This document shows, piece by piece, positions 17,051-21,598 of a stretch of DNA of 35,536 nt. The DNA comes from a virus. The position numbers and the translations under genes were made by a program. Numbering within the stretch: the first letter of the stretch is position 1; each line of letters opens with the position of its first letter. A model generated the notes under the pieces. It did not search any database and was not told where the DNA came from. It saw nothing but the letters and a program-made list of their open reading frames with translations. The stretch is taken from IMG/VR virus record IMGVR_UViG_3300034104_001666, positions 1 through 35,536 of that record. One strand, written 5' to 3'.

Positions 17051-17117
17051 AGGTGTCTCATATAATGAGATATAAAATCGAATAGACCAATCCCTACTAC
17101 GTACCGTAGGTACTGAT

Positions 17118-17193
17118 CGGGCTTAACGCCCGAGCGAGCTACAGCGAAGTGAGGGGTAAGACTGTACTCGGCCTAGGGGCCTCGTAAGAGGCC
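17118..17193. other. Two perfect GC-rich hairpins in the control region
   Basis: CGGGC/GCCCG pair at 17118-17132 with a 5-base loop, and GGCCTC/GAGGCC pair at 17178-17193 with a GTAA loop. No U-run follows directly. They could be origin structures or part of a small RNA. Only the pairing is visible. Confidence 0.4.
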
Positions 17194-17438
17194 AACCTTA
17201 CTGCTCGAAAACTACTTGCCGTACTTTTCTGCCCTACTATATATAAGGCGCTATAAAAACAGAATGTTGCGTTTTTAGAATGTGATATACAGCACAGTAC
17301 TATAAGCCCCGCTCAGAGTGCAGATCTACTGCTTCGACTTTAGCAAATATTTTTTGTTAGGGTACATAACACTACCTACTCCCGTTTCTTCAATGGGGGG
17401 GTGTGCCTGCCCGCGACACGCCCGACCGCGTTGCCAGC

Positions 17439-17472
17439 TGTCCACAGGGCTGTGGATAAAGTCTGTGGATAA
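17439..17472 (-). promoter_or_regulatory. DnaA-box cluster
   Basis: TGTGGATAA occurs at 17451-17459 and 17464-17472; each is the exact complement of the TTATCCACA DnaA box. A degenerate TGTCCACA lies just left, at about 17440-17447. Two perfect boxes 13 bases apart in non-coding DNA suggest recruitment of host DnaA. Confidence 0.75.
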
Positions 17473-17565
17473 CTGTTGGCCATTGGGAAAGCGCGGGGGG
17501 CTGGCTCAATATCTGGCAGCTTTACATAATAATATTCCACGGCGAATGATAGTTACTGATCTTCA

Positions 17566-17671
17566 TCGGCCAGTAACTTACCGACCAGTAACCTACCCGT
17601 GAGTAACCTACCGACCAGTAATGTTACCGATGAGTAAGTTACCGATGAGTAACCTACTGGCCAGTAACATA
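17566..17671 (+). repeat. Seven-copy 15-bp iteron array
   Basis: Units starting at 17566, 17581, 17596, 17611, 17627, 17642 and 17657 follow the consensus CCGAYSAGTAACYTA. All are 15 bases except the fourth, which is 16. An inverted copy (AGTTACTGATC) sits at about 17551-17561. Tandem sites of this kind bind replication initiators or repressors. The array lies 94 bases right of the DnaA boxes and 90 bases left of the early promoter, so both roles are possible. Confidence 0.85.
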
Positions 17672-17700
17672 GCAAGATAGTTGAAAGTTCAATCACTTTG

Positions 17701-17756
17701 CTCTCAGCTAACTCTCAGGTACATCTCAGCAAATCGTTATCAAAACGTTATCAAAA
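17701..17756 (+). repeat. 11-bp-phased direct repeats upstream of the early promoter
   Basis: Three copies of (C/A)TCTCAG start at 17701, 17712 and 17723, exactly 11 bases apart. They are followed by two perfect tandem copies of CGTTATCAAAA at 17735-17745 and 17746-17756. They end five bases before the -35 box of the rightward promoter, as operators of an activator or repressor would. Confidence 0.65.
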
Positions 17757-17761
17757 TGTGC

Positions 17762-17789
17762 TTGACTTAGCGTGTCCGTAGGGTATAGT
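17762..17789 (+). promoter_or_regulatory. Rightward sigma-70-type promoter
   Basis: TTGACT at 17762-17767 and TATAGT at 17784-17789 are separated by 16 bases, close to the vegetative actinobacterial consensus. Transcription would start near 17796, about 70 bases before the first gene of the rightward operon. Being host-like, it fits early expression. Confidence 0.7.
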
Positions 17790-17802
17790 TGACCCTGTGA
17801 GC

Positions 17803-17842
17803 GAGGCATCCGCCTCAATCGCAGACATCGAACATCTGTTCG
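17803..17842 (+). other. Two small hairpins in the early leader
   Basis: GAGGC/GCCTC (17803-17816, 4-base loop) and CGAAC/GTTCG (17829-17842, loop ATCT) lie between the predicted transcription start and the ribosome site AGAGGAG. They may stabilise the message or regulate translation of the first gene. Confidence 0.4.
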
Positions 17843-17865
17843 AATAACTAAAAAGAGGAGCAAAA

Positions 17866-18057
17866 ATGAACCTAGAATCAAAAGAGCTTGAGGCAATCTT
17901 CTCCCTAGTCTGCCGCGAGATTGAGATCATCGAGAGCGAGATTACCAAAGCACTCAAAGCTCACAATGCCAAAGAGTTCAATGCGGGAGTTGAATACCGT
18001 ACTACTCTTTACGATATCAAGGCTAAGGTGTCATTAGAATATCTAGTCTTAGCATAG
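17866..18057 (+). CDS. First gene of the rightward operon, helical hypothetical protein
   Basis: This encodes 63 residues, MNLESKELEAIFSLVCREIE and so on, with AGAGGAG before the ATG. It is mostly amphipathic helix with a single Cys, looks like a small helical-bundle protein, and has no recognised family. It is the first gene after the strong rightward promoter and so probably expressed early and highly, as expected for a host-takeover protein. That role is inferred from position alone. Confidence 0.7.
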   Translation: MNLESKELEAIFSLVCREIEIIESEITKALKAHNAKEFNAGVEYRTTLYDIKAKVSLEYLVLA

Positions 18058-18063
18058 ACCGAA

Positions 18064-18095
18064 ACGCCGTGAGGCGTCCACCCGTGAGGCGGGTG
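18064..18095 (+). other. Tandem hairpins between the first and second early genes
   Basis: ACGCC/GGCGT (18064-18077, loop GTGA) is directly followed by CACCCG/CGGGTG (18079-18095, loop TGAGG). They share the core CGTGAGGCG. No U-run follows, so attenuation, RNA processing or 3'-end protection of the first message is more likely than full termination. Confidence 0.45.
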
Positions 18096-18139
18096 CTGAT
18101 GATGGTCAATCAACTATCAAAGAGCGAAGGAGAGAGAAA

Positions 18140-18265
18140 GTGAACACAATAGATATATGCGGTAGCTGTGGCTATCAATTCGATGTGCGCGAGGGCAGAT
18201 TAGATTTCCCTCACCCCCTCTACCCTACTTTCGTGTGCGGTAGCTGTATCAAGGAGGGAAAGTAA
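18140..18265 (+). CDS. Zinc-ribbon micro-protein
   Basis: This encodes 41 residues from GTG at 18140, preceded by GAAGGAGAG. Two CGSC knuckles at residues 7-10 and 33-36 form a complete four-cysteine zinc ribbon with about 22 residues between pairs. The next ATG follows one base after the stop. Such tiny ribbons can bind nucleic acid or a host protein. The target is unknown. Confidence 0.65.
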   Translation: MNTIDICGSCGYQFDVREGRLDFPHPLYPTFVCGSCIKEGK

Positions 18266-18266
18266 A

Positions 18267-18395
18267 ATGCCTAAGACAGCTCAGGAAATTATCGAGGAAA
18301 ATAAGAAATTCGTAGAAGAACACGGCATCAAAAATTGGAATGAATTACACGCAAAAGTGCTAGAGCTTAGATTAGCGGGAAAGGAAGCAAAGTAA
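18267..18395 (+). CDS. Helical micro-protein
   Basis: This encodes 42 residues, MPKTAQEIIEENKKFVEEHG and so on, one or two charged helices. AAGGAGGGAA in the end of the preceding gene provides the ribosome site. The stop overlaps the next ATG (TAATG). No family recognised. Confidence 0.6.
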   Translation: MPKTAQEIIEENKKFVEEHGIKNWNELHAKVLELRLAGKEAK

Positions 18396-18517
18396 TGAGT
18401 GAGCTAGAGGTAGCAATGAGAGATTTAGATGATGAGTACGCTGACGGTCTAATCAGCGAACACGCTTATACAGTACGCAAAGAAGAGTTGAGAGCGATAT
18501 TAGAGGGGGCTAAGTAA
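18395..18517 (+). CDS. Helical micro-protein
   Basis: This encodes 40 residues, MSELEVAMRDLDDEYADGLI and so on, ending RAILEGAK. The DDEYADGLIS..AYTVRKEEL pattern resembles the short helical-hairpin (SHOCT-like) segments that often mediate oligomerisation. That likeness is only suggestive. Coupled to both neighbours. Confidence 0.55.
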   Translation: MSELEVAMRDLDDEYADGLISEHAYTVRKEELRAILEGAK

Positions 18518-18610
18518 ATGAAATGCGACGGAGATAAGTGCTCAAGATCCGCCCTATTGGGGGAGGATTACTGTGCGGATTGCTTACGAGATGAAAGAGA
18601 GAGAGAGTGA
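18518..18610 (+). CDS. Cys-rich micro-protein
   Basis: This encodes 30 residues with Cys at 3, 8, 19 and 22 (MKCDGDKC and CADC), enough for one zinc site, and a C-terminal DERERE tail. The GA-rich codons of this tail double as the ribosome site of the next gene, whose ATG overlaps this stop. Confidence 0.5.
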   Translation: MKCDGDKCSRSALLGEDYCADCLRDERERE

Positions 18611-18708
18611 TGGCGGGCGTACCTTCACCAGATGGCTGCCAGGATTGTGGCCACGCCAATCTCAACCGATATTGTGACTGTTGCCGATATGATCATAGAG
18701 AGGATTAG
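18610..18708 (+). CDS. Cys-rich micro-protein
   Basis: This encodes 32 residues with CQDC at 10-13 and CDCC at 22-25, a likely single zinc knuckle. The start overlaps the previous stop, and GAGAGAGAG lies upstream. It has no recognised family and is probably one of a set with its neighbours. Confidence 0.5.
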   Translation: MAGVPSPDGCQDCGHANLNRYCDCCRYDHRED

Positions 18709-18711
18709 AAA

Positions 18712-18813
18712 ATGAGAAAGAGAGAGCATTGGCAAGTGGAGGCGGTGCTGATCTGCATCACCCTCCTTGGGATTATCGGTCTGTGGATTACCCGCAGCAC
18801 GCCGGACTTTTAG
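18712..18813 (+). CDS. Single-pass membrane micro-protein
   Basis: This encodes 33 residues: a basic start (MRKREHWQ) and a hydrophobic stretch (VEAVLICITLLGIIGLWI, residues 9-26) fit one membrane helix with the N-terminus inside. GAGAGGATTAG precedes it. A role in the host membrane is possible. The target is unknown. Confidence 0.5.
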   Translation: MRKREHWQVEAVLICITLLGIIGLWITRSTPDF

Positions 18814-18827
18814 AGAAAGAGAGAGAG

Positions 18828-18965
18828 ATGAGCTATACGATGGCACAAATTGGGGAGGCGGTATATGAAACCCTTTCCAAATTACCCATAGAAGAGTACG
18901 ATAAGGTGGAGGCTATATTCTGGCAATTCAAGACAATACTAGAAGAGAGAGAGAGCAAGATATGA
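18828..18965 (+). CDS. Small hypothetical protein
   Basis: This encodes 45 residues from ATG at 18828 (MSYTMAQIGEAVYETLSKLP), with AGAGAAAGAGAGAG upstream. A longer in-frame start at 18729 would overlap the membrane micro-protein and lacks support. It is helical, ending EERESKI, and its stop overlaps the next ATG. Confidence 0.6.
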   Translation: MSYTMAQIGEAVYETLSKLPIEEYDKVEAIFWQFKTILEERESKI

Positions 18966-19057
18966 GTGACGCATTGCAAGCGCTAATAGATGCAGGGATT
19001 GTGCAGATTATACCTGTTGGATTCGATAAGATAGAGAGAGAGGCAGAAGAGGAATAG
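18962..19057 (+). CDS. Micro-protein
   Basis: This encodes 31 residues, MSDALQALIDAGIVQIIPVG and so on, with an acidic EREAEEE tail. It is last in this run of coupled genes before a 98-base gap. No family recognised. Confidence 0.45.
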   Translation: MSDALQALIDAGIVQIIPVGFDKIEREAEEE

Positions 19058-19066
19058 TTGGAGATT

Positions 19067-19125
19067 CCCTATCTTGTAGGGTAGAGTACCCCTGCAAGGT
19101 GGAGGATAGCTAACCGATAGCTACC
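19067..19125 (+). other. Competing hairpins and a direct repeat in a 98-base gap
   Basis: CCCTA/TAGGG (19067-19081) and GGGTA/TACCC (19079-19091) share bases 19079-19081, so only one can form at a time. They are followed by GATAGCTAACC and GATAGCTACC, starting at 19105 and 19116 (11-base spacing). This is a possible attenuator or operator before the next gene. Only base pairing is seen. Confidence 0.35.
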
Positions 19126-19155
19126 TAATAGATGAAAGAGAAAGAGGGCAAGGAT

Positions 19156-19479
19156 ATGAATACAGAAGAATATAACGGTTGGACAAATCGTGAAACCTGG
19201 GCAGCTAAGTTGTGGATTGATAATGATCAAGCTCTTTATGAAATCGCCAGAGAGTACGCACAGGAAGAGATTCAAGGTCACGATGAGGGCGAAGAGATTA
19301 ACGCCTACCATCTAGGCCAGACCTTCAAGGGGTGGATTGAAGATGATCTACTTACTTTAGAGAATATTACAGGGAATCAAGCTCTCTTTAATATGCTTAC
19401 CGATATTGGATCACTCTATCGCGTGGACTGGCGCGAGATAGCTCAGGCCTTTATTGACGATGAGAAAGAGGGAGAATAA
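19156..19479 (+). CDS. Conserved phage protein with NGWTNRETW motif
   Basis: This encodes 107 residues from ATG at 19156. An upstream ATG at 19132 has a poorer ribosome site, while GGCAAGG precedes the chosen one. The motif YNGWTNRETWAAKLWIDND and a C-terminal SLYRVDWREIAQAFIDD are typical of a small family common in phages and plasmids (I recall it as DUF7249). No function is established to my knowledge. It is the longest of the early small genes and follows a structured gap, so it may be separately regulated. Confidence 0.75.
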   Translation: MNTEEYNGWTNRETWAAKLWIDNDQALYEIAREYAQEEIQGHDEGEEINAYHLGQTFKGWIEDDLLTLENITGNQALFNMLTDIGSLYRVDWREIAQAFIDDEKEGE

Positions 19480-19536
19480 ATGACTATATGCGGCGATCAC
19501 CTAGTACCGATTAGAGAGTGCGGGTGCAAAATATGA
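19480..19536 (+). CDS. Possible 18-residue Cys-containing peptide
   Basis: ATG directly follows the previous stop, with GAGGGAGAATA before it. The peptide has CGDH and CGC (MTICGDHLVPIRECGCKI). Its stop overlaps the next ATG. It may be only a coupling peptide, but the Cys/His pattern fits its neighbours. Confidence 0.35.
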   Translation: MTICGDHLVPIRECGCKI

Positions 19537-19649
19537 ATATGAAAGAAACTATGGAGCAAGAGCTGGCGGAAGCTATCGCTACGCTGGATAAGGCTAACGG
19601 TGCGCTGGCGCGTATCTTCGGGATCGAGGAAGAGGGAGAGAGCGAGTGA
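19533..19649 (+). CDS. Helical micro-protein with acidic tail
   Basis: This encodes 38 residues (MNMKETMEQELAEAIATLDK and so on), ending EEEGESE. The GA-rich tail codons form the ribosome site for the following GTG. It is predicted to be one long helix. No family recognised. Confidence 0.5.
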   Translation: MNMKETMEQELAEAIATLDKANGALARIFGIEEEGESE

Positions 19650-19753
19650 ATTACGGTACGGCTTATGGGCGTGAGCCTAAAATATGGGTATTAGGGAGAG
19701 AGGCATTAGCCCTAATTGAGTGCGACAAAATAGATGAAGGAGAGGGAGAGTAA
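19646..19753 (+). CDS. Micro-protein
   Basis: This encodes 35 residues from GTG at 19646, which overlaps the previous stop. It has a PKIWVLGREALALIECD core and an EGEGE tail. GAAGAGGGAGAG lies upstream of the start. No family recognised. Confidence 0.45.
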   Translation: MNYGTAYGREPKIWVLGREALALIECDKIDEGEGE

Positions 19754-19887
19754 TGGAGTACGAATATGCAGGAGTGTACGACTGTGGCAAGTGCAAGGCT
19801 AAAGATGTGGAAGTGATCGAGTATTATGTGGGCGGATTCGAGTGCCTACCCTGCGCCGGTATTGGGCAAGAGGGAGAGAGTAAATGA
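19753..19887 (+). CDS. Zinc-ribbon micro-protein
   Basis: This encodes 44 residues with CGKC at 11-14 and CLPC at 31-34, a clear four-cysteine zinc ribbon, and an EGESK tail. It has one-base and four-base overlaps with its neighbours. Nucleic-acid or protein binding is possible. The target is unknown. Confidence 0.6.
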   Translation: MEYEYAGVYDCGKCKAKDVEVIEYYVGGFECLPCAGIGQEGESK

Positions 19888-20102
19888 GTGAGATCATCGC
19901 GGTAAAAACAAAAACCTGTGTAGTCTGTGATCAATATGAGATATGGAGCTTGGATCGCCAAGCGGTAGAGAGCTGGCAAGAGGGAGAGCTGATTCAGAAC
20001 GCCTTCCCTGATATGTCTATGAGCGATAGAGAGCTGCTTATATCTGGCACGCACCCTGCGTGCTGGGATAAATTATTCCCAGGAGAGGAAGAGGAAGAAT
20101 GA
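19884..20102 (+). CDS. Conserved phage zinc-binding protein
   Basis: This encodes 72 residues with CVVC at 12-15 and a distal HPAC (about 57-60), a split zinc site. The middle holds ELIQNAFPDMSMSDRELLIS and GTHPACWDKLFPG, a pattern I recall from many phages without a known function. It ends in a run of Glu whose codons carry the next ribosome site. Among the better conserved of the early small proteins. Confidence 0.7.
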   Translation: MSEIIAVKTKTCVVCDQYEIWSLDRQAVESWQEGELIQNAFPDMSMSDRELLISGTHPACWDKLFPGEEEEE

Positions 20103-20341
20103 ATTTTCACCCGAAGGAGTCACCCCTATCCCTACTCTATGAGGTGGTAGAGAGAGAAGGCAATACGGTATGGGCAGGGGAGAACCCTTCCGAAGCTATC
20201 AAGGCGTATCGATCTCAGCCGATAGACACACGCCTGCTGGTATCAGGGTGGGAGGGCAACGAGCCTGAAGATATGCCAGTCGGCCAGCCCTTAGATATTA
20301 CCGAGCTTATCGGTGCGGTGAGAGGGGGCTGGATATGGTAA
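20099..20341 (+). CDS. Hypothetical early protein
   Basis: This encodes 80 residues, MNFHPKESPLSLLYEVVERE and so on. The layout of a strand, a helix (ENPSEAIKAYR) and a strand (DTRLLVSGWEG) looks like a small alpha/beta domain. It overlaps both neighbours by a few bases and has AGGAAGAGGAAGA before its ATG. No family assigned. Confidence 0.65.
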   Translation: MNFHPKESPLSLLYEVVEREGNTVWAGENPSEAIKAYRSQPIDTRLLVSGWEGNEPEDMPVGQPLDITELIGAVRGGWIW

Positions 20342-20487
20342 CAGAAGGCTACGCCTACCTCAACGGTACTGATCCTGAGTTCTGGCTTGATGAAGAGATG
20401 ATTCAATGCGATAAGTGTGAGAGAAAGTACGATTATAAACAGTATCGATCTGAAACCTGCTTTGAGTGTGAGAGCGAGGGAAAATAA
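20335..20487 (+). CDS. Zinc-ribbon micro-protein
   Basis: This encodes 50 residues with CDKC at 25-28 and CFEC at 42-45, a compact zinc ribbon after an acidic helical start (DPEFWLDEEMIQ). The stop overlaps the next ATG. Function unknown. Confidence 0.6.
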   Translation: MVTEGYAYLNGTDPEFWLDEEMIQCDKCERKYDYKQYRSETCFECESEGK

Positions 20488-20555
20488 TGGAATGGTTATT
20501 CTTTACCCTTATTGCGGTATGCTTTGCCGTCTGGATGGAAAGGAATAAATGGTGA
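20487..20555 (+). CDS. Single-pass membrane peptide
   Basis: This encodes 22 residues, MEWLFFTLIAVCFAVWMERN and so on, nearly all hydrophobic and then basic. GAGAGCGAGGG lies upstream. Its tail codons carry GGAAAGG for the next gene. It could be a regulator of membrane proteins, but may be only a leader peptide. Confidence 0.4.
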   Translation: MEWLFFTLIAVCFAVWMERNKW

Positions 20556-20845
20556 GCGAAAATAACGAGGCTGGCCTCAGTCAAGCCATTCACTACCGTA
20601 ACTATAGAAGGGCCAGAGATAGGGCGAGAACTCGCATAGCTCAGGCATACCCAGAGCTATACCTGGAATATCTACAGGAGGAGAGAGCAAACGATGAAAC
20701 CACTGGTAAAACTTGGGTTGGTATTGACCGTGACAATGGTAGTGCTATCACTATTGAATCATACAAAGATGCCATCGAAGGAAGTATTGATCCCGATAAT
20801 GACGGAGAGAACGAAGGCAACGATGAAGGAGAAGAGAGAGAATGA
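20549..20845 (+). CDS. Basic N-terminal, acidic C-terminal phage protein; 3' half overprinted
   Basis: This encodes 98 residues from ATG at 20549 with GGAAAGG upstream. Residues 15-49 (YRNYRRARDRARTRIAQAYP and LYLEYLQEER) form a basic helical segment of a kind seen in many actinobacterial phage proteins. The C-terminal half is acidic (DNDGENEGNDEGEERE). From 20694 on, the same bases also code the transglycosylase-like gene in another frame. Its own stop overlaps the start of a third gene at 20842. Function unknown. Confidence 0.65.
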   Translation: MVSENNEAGLSQAIHYRNYRRARDRARTRIAQAYPELYLEYLQEERANDETTGKTWVGIDRDNGSAITIESYKDAIEGSIDPDNDGENEGNDEGEERE

Positions 20846-21128
20846 GAGAATCGTTAGAGAATATAGTCGCGCTCTCGGATATTCGAGAAAGGAAGTTGCG
20901 TGCCTTGTCACCCTATGGACCCGTGAAAGTAGGCTTGACCACTTGGCCAGACCACGCGACTCCCAAGGACGACCCATTAGTTCAGCTTTTGGAATTGCTC
21001 AACTCCTTAGAGAACGCAGTGGAGAACCTGAACTACAAGTCCTTCACGGCCTACGATACATTGGCCACCGCTACGGAGAATCTGCGTGCCGTGCTTTACG
21101 ACACAGTGACCGGCGAGGGTGGTACTGA
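20694..21128 (+). CDS. Membrane-anchored lytic transglycosylase/lysozyme-like protein
   Basis: This encodes 144 residues with a strong ribosome site (AGGAGGAGAGAG) nine bases before the ATG. An N-terminal hydrophobic segment (residues 5-21) resembles a membrane anchor or uncleaved signal. The domain from about residue 55 has the goose-lysozyme/SLT pattern: YSRKEVACLVTLWTRESRLD (probable catalytic Glu78), SSAFGIAQ at 97-103, GLRYIGHRYG, and a C-terminal GWY. Such enzymes cut peptidoglycan glycan strands. It overlaps the gene before it by 152 bases and almost fully covers the gene at 20842-21135 in a third frame. Its place in an early-type operon, away from the holins, is odd. Confidence 0.75.
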   Translation: MKPLVKLGLVLTVTMVVLSLLNHTKMPSKEVLIPIMTERTKATMKEKRENERIVREYSRALGYSRKEVACLVTLWTRESRLDHLARPRDSQGRPISSAFGIAQLLRERSGEPELQVLHGLRYIGHRYGESACRALRHSDRRGWY

Positions 21129-21135
21129 TGACTGA
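20842..21135 (+). CDS. Helical hypothetical protein, overprinted on the transglycosylase gene
   Basis: This encodes 97 residues from ATG at 20842, which overlaps the previous stop (ATGA) and is preceded by GAAGGAGAAGAG. The chain looks protein-like: a helix, a SPYGPVKVGLTTWPD turn region, then amphipathic helices (LLELLNSLENAVENLNYKSF). Bases 20842-21128 are also read in another frame as the catalytic part of the lysozyme-like protein. Its codons are ordinary for this operon, which argues for a real gene. No family is recognised. It could still be chance. Confidence 0.55.
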   Translation: MRESLENIVALSDIRERKLRALSPYGPVKVGLTTWPDHATPKDDPLVQLLELLNSLENAVENLNYKSFTAYDTLATATENLRAVLYDTVTGEGGTDD

Positions 21136-21598
21136 TTTCTATAAGGGTGATACCTTCAGATCATCGGTGGATGATACTTGGACTACACCACCTAAGTTCT
21201 TTGCTGATATCAATGGAGAGTTTGGGTTCACCTTAGATGCTGCTGCGCTAAAGGGTTCGACCTTGGTACCGAGTAATTGGTATGGTCCAGATCACGATGA
21301 CCCTGAGCGTAGAGATGCACTCGTAAGGGATTGGACTGAGGATGCGAATGGTGGTCCGGTATGGCTGAACCCACCTTATGGGCGAGGTATCAATGCTTGG
21401 GTAGCCAAGGCTTATGAAGAGAGCAAGAAGGGTACGACGGTGGTATGTCTAGTGCCAGCTCGTACTGATACCAACTGGTGGTGGGATAATTGTATGCACC
21501 AAGAGGTGCGCTTTATTAAAGGCCGTCTTAAGTTTGGTGATGGCAAGAACTCAGCTCCATTTCCTAGTGCATTGGTGGTAATGAATGATTGTCTTTGA
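21128..21598 (+). CDS. Phage N6-adenine DNA methyltransferase (Dam-like)
   Basis: This encodes 156 residues from ATG at 21128, with GAGGGTGG upstream. An in-frame GTG at 21119 is less likely. DTWTTPPKFFADINGEFGFT at the N-terminus, LDAAA, WLNPPYGRGI (the catalytic NPPY motif IV) and VCLVPARTDTNWWWDNC are characteristic of the phage Dam/DNA N-6-adenine methyltransferase family. It would methylate adenine in phage DNA, probably to escape host restriction. There is no partner nuclease beside it. It overlaps the upstream genes and the cytosine methyltransferase downstream by 14 bases. Confidence 0.9.
   Translation: MTDFYKGDTFRSSVDDTWTTPPKFFADINGEFGFTLDAAALKGSTLVPSNWYGPDHDDPERRDALVRDWTEDANGGPVWLNPPYGRGINAWVAKAYEESKKGTTVVCLVPARTDTNWWWDNCMHQEVRFIKGRLKFGDGKNSAPFPSALVVMNDCL

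Larger units (their letters stand above)
16979..17865. other. Non-coding control and candidate replication-origin region (887 bp)
   Basis: No convincing gene lies here. The region separates the leftward terminase operon from the rightward small-gene operon. In order it holds leftward promoter-like repeats, two strong GC hairpins, an AT-rich stretch (about 17228-17290), DnaA boxes, a seven-copy iteron array, phased 11-bp repeats, a rightward promoter and a structured leader. The combination of DnaA boxes, iterons and AT-rich DNA is typical of an origin. Initiation here is inference. Confidence 0.7.

Noticed and set aside
17318-17602. 94-residue plus-strand open frame in the control region
   Set aside because: It runs through the DnaA boxes and into the iterons, has no ribosome site and gives an implausible Cys/Pro/Arg-rich chain. 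It is better explained as non-coding origin DNA.
17566-17671. Iteron array considered as a CRISPR array
   Set aside because: Units are only 15 bases and directly adjacent, with no spacers.
18729-18827. Longer start for the 45-residue early protein
   Set aside because: It would overlap the membrane micro-protein almost entirely; the ATG at 18828 has a GA-tract ribosome site.
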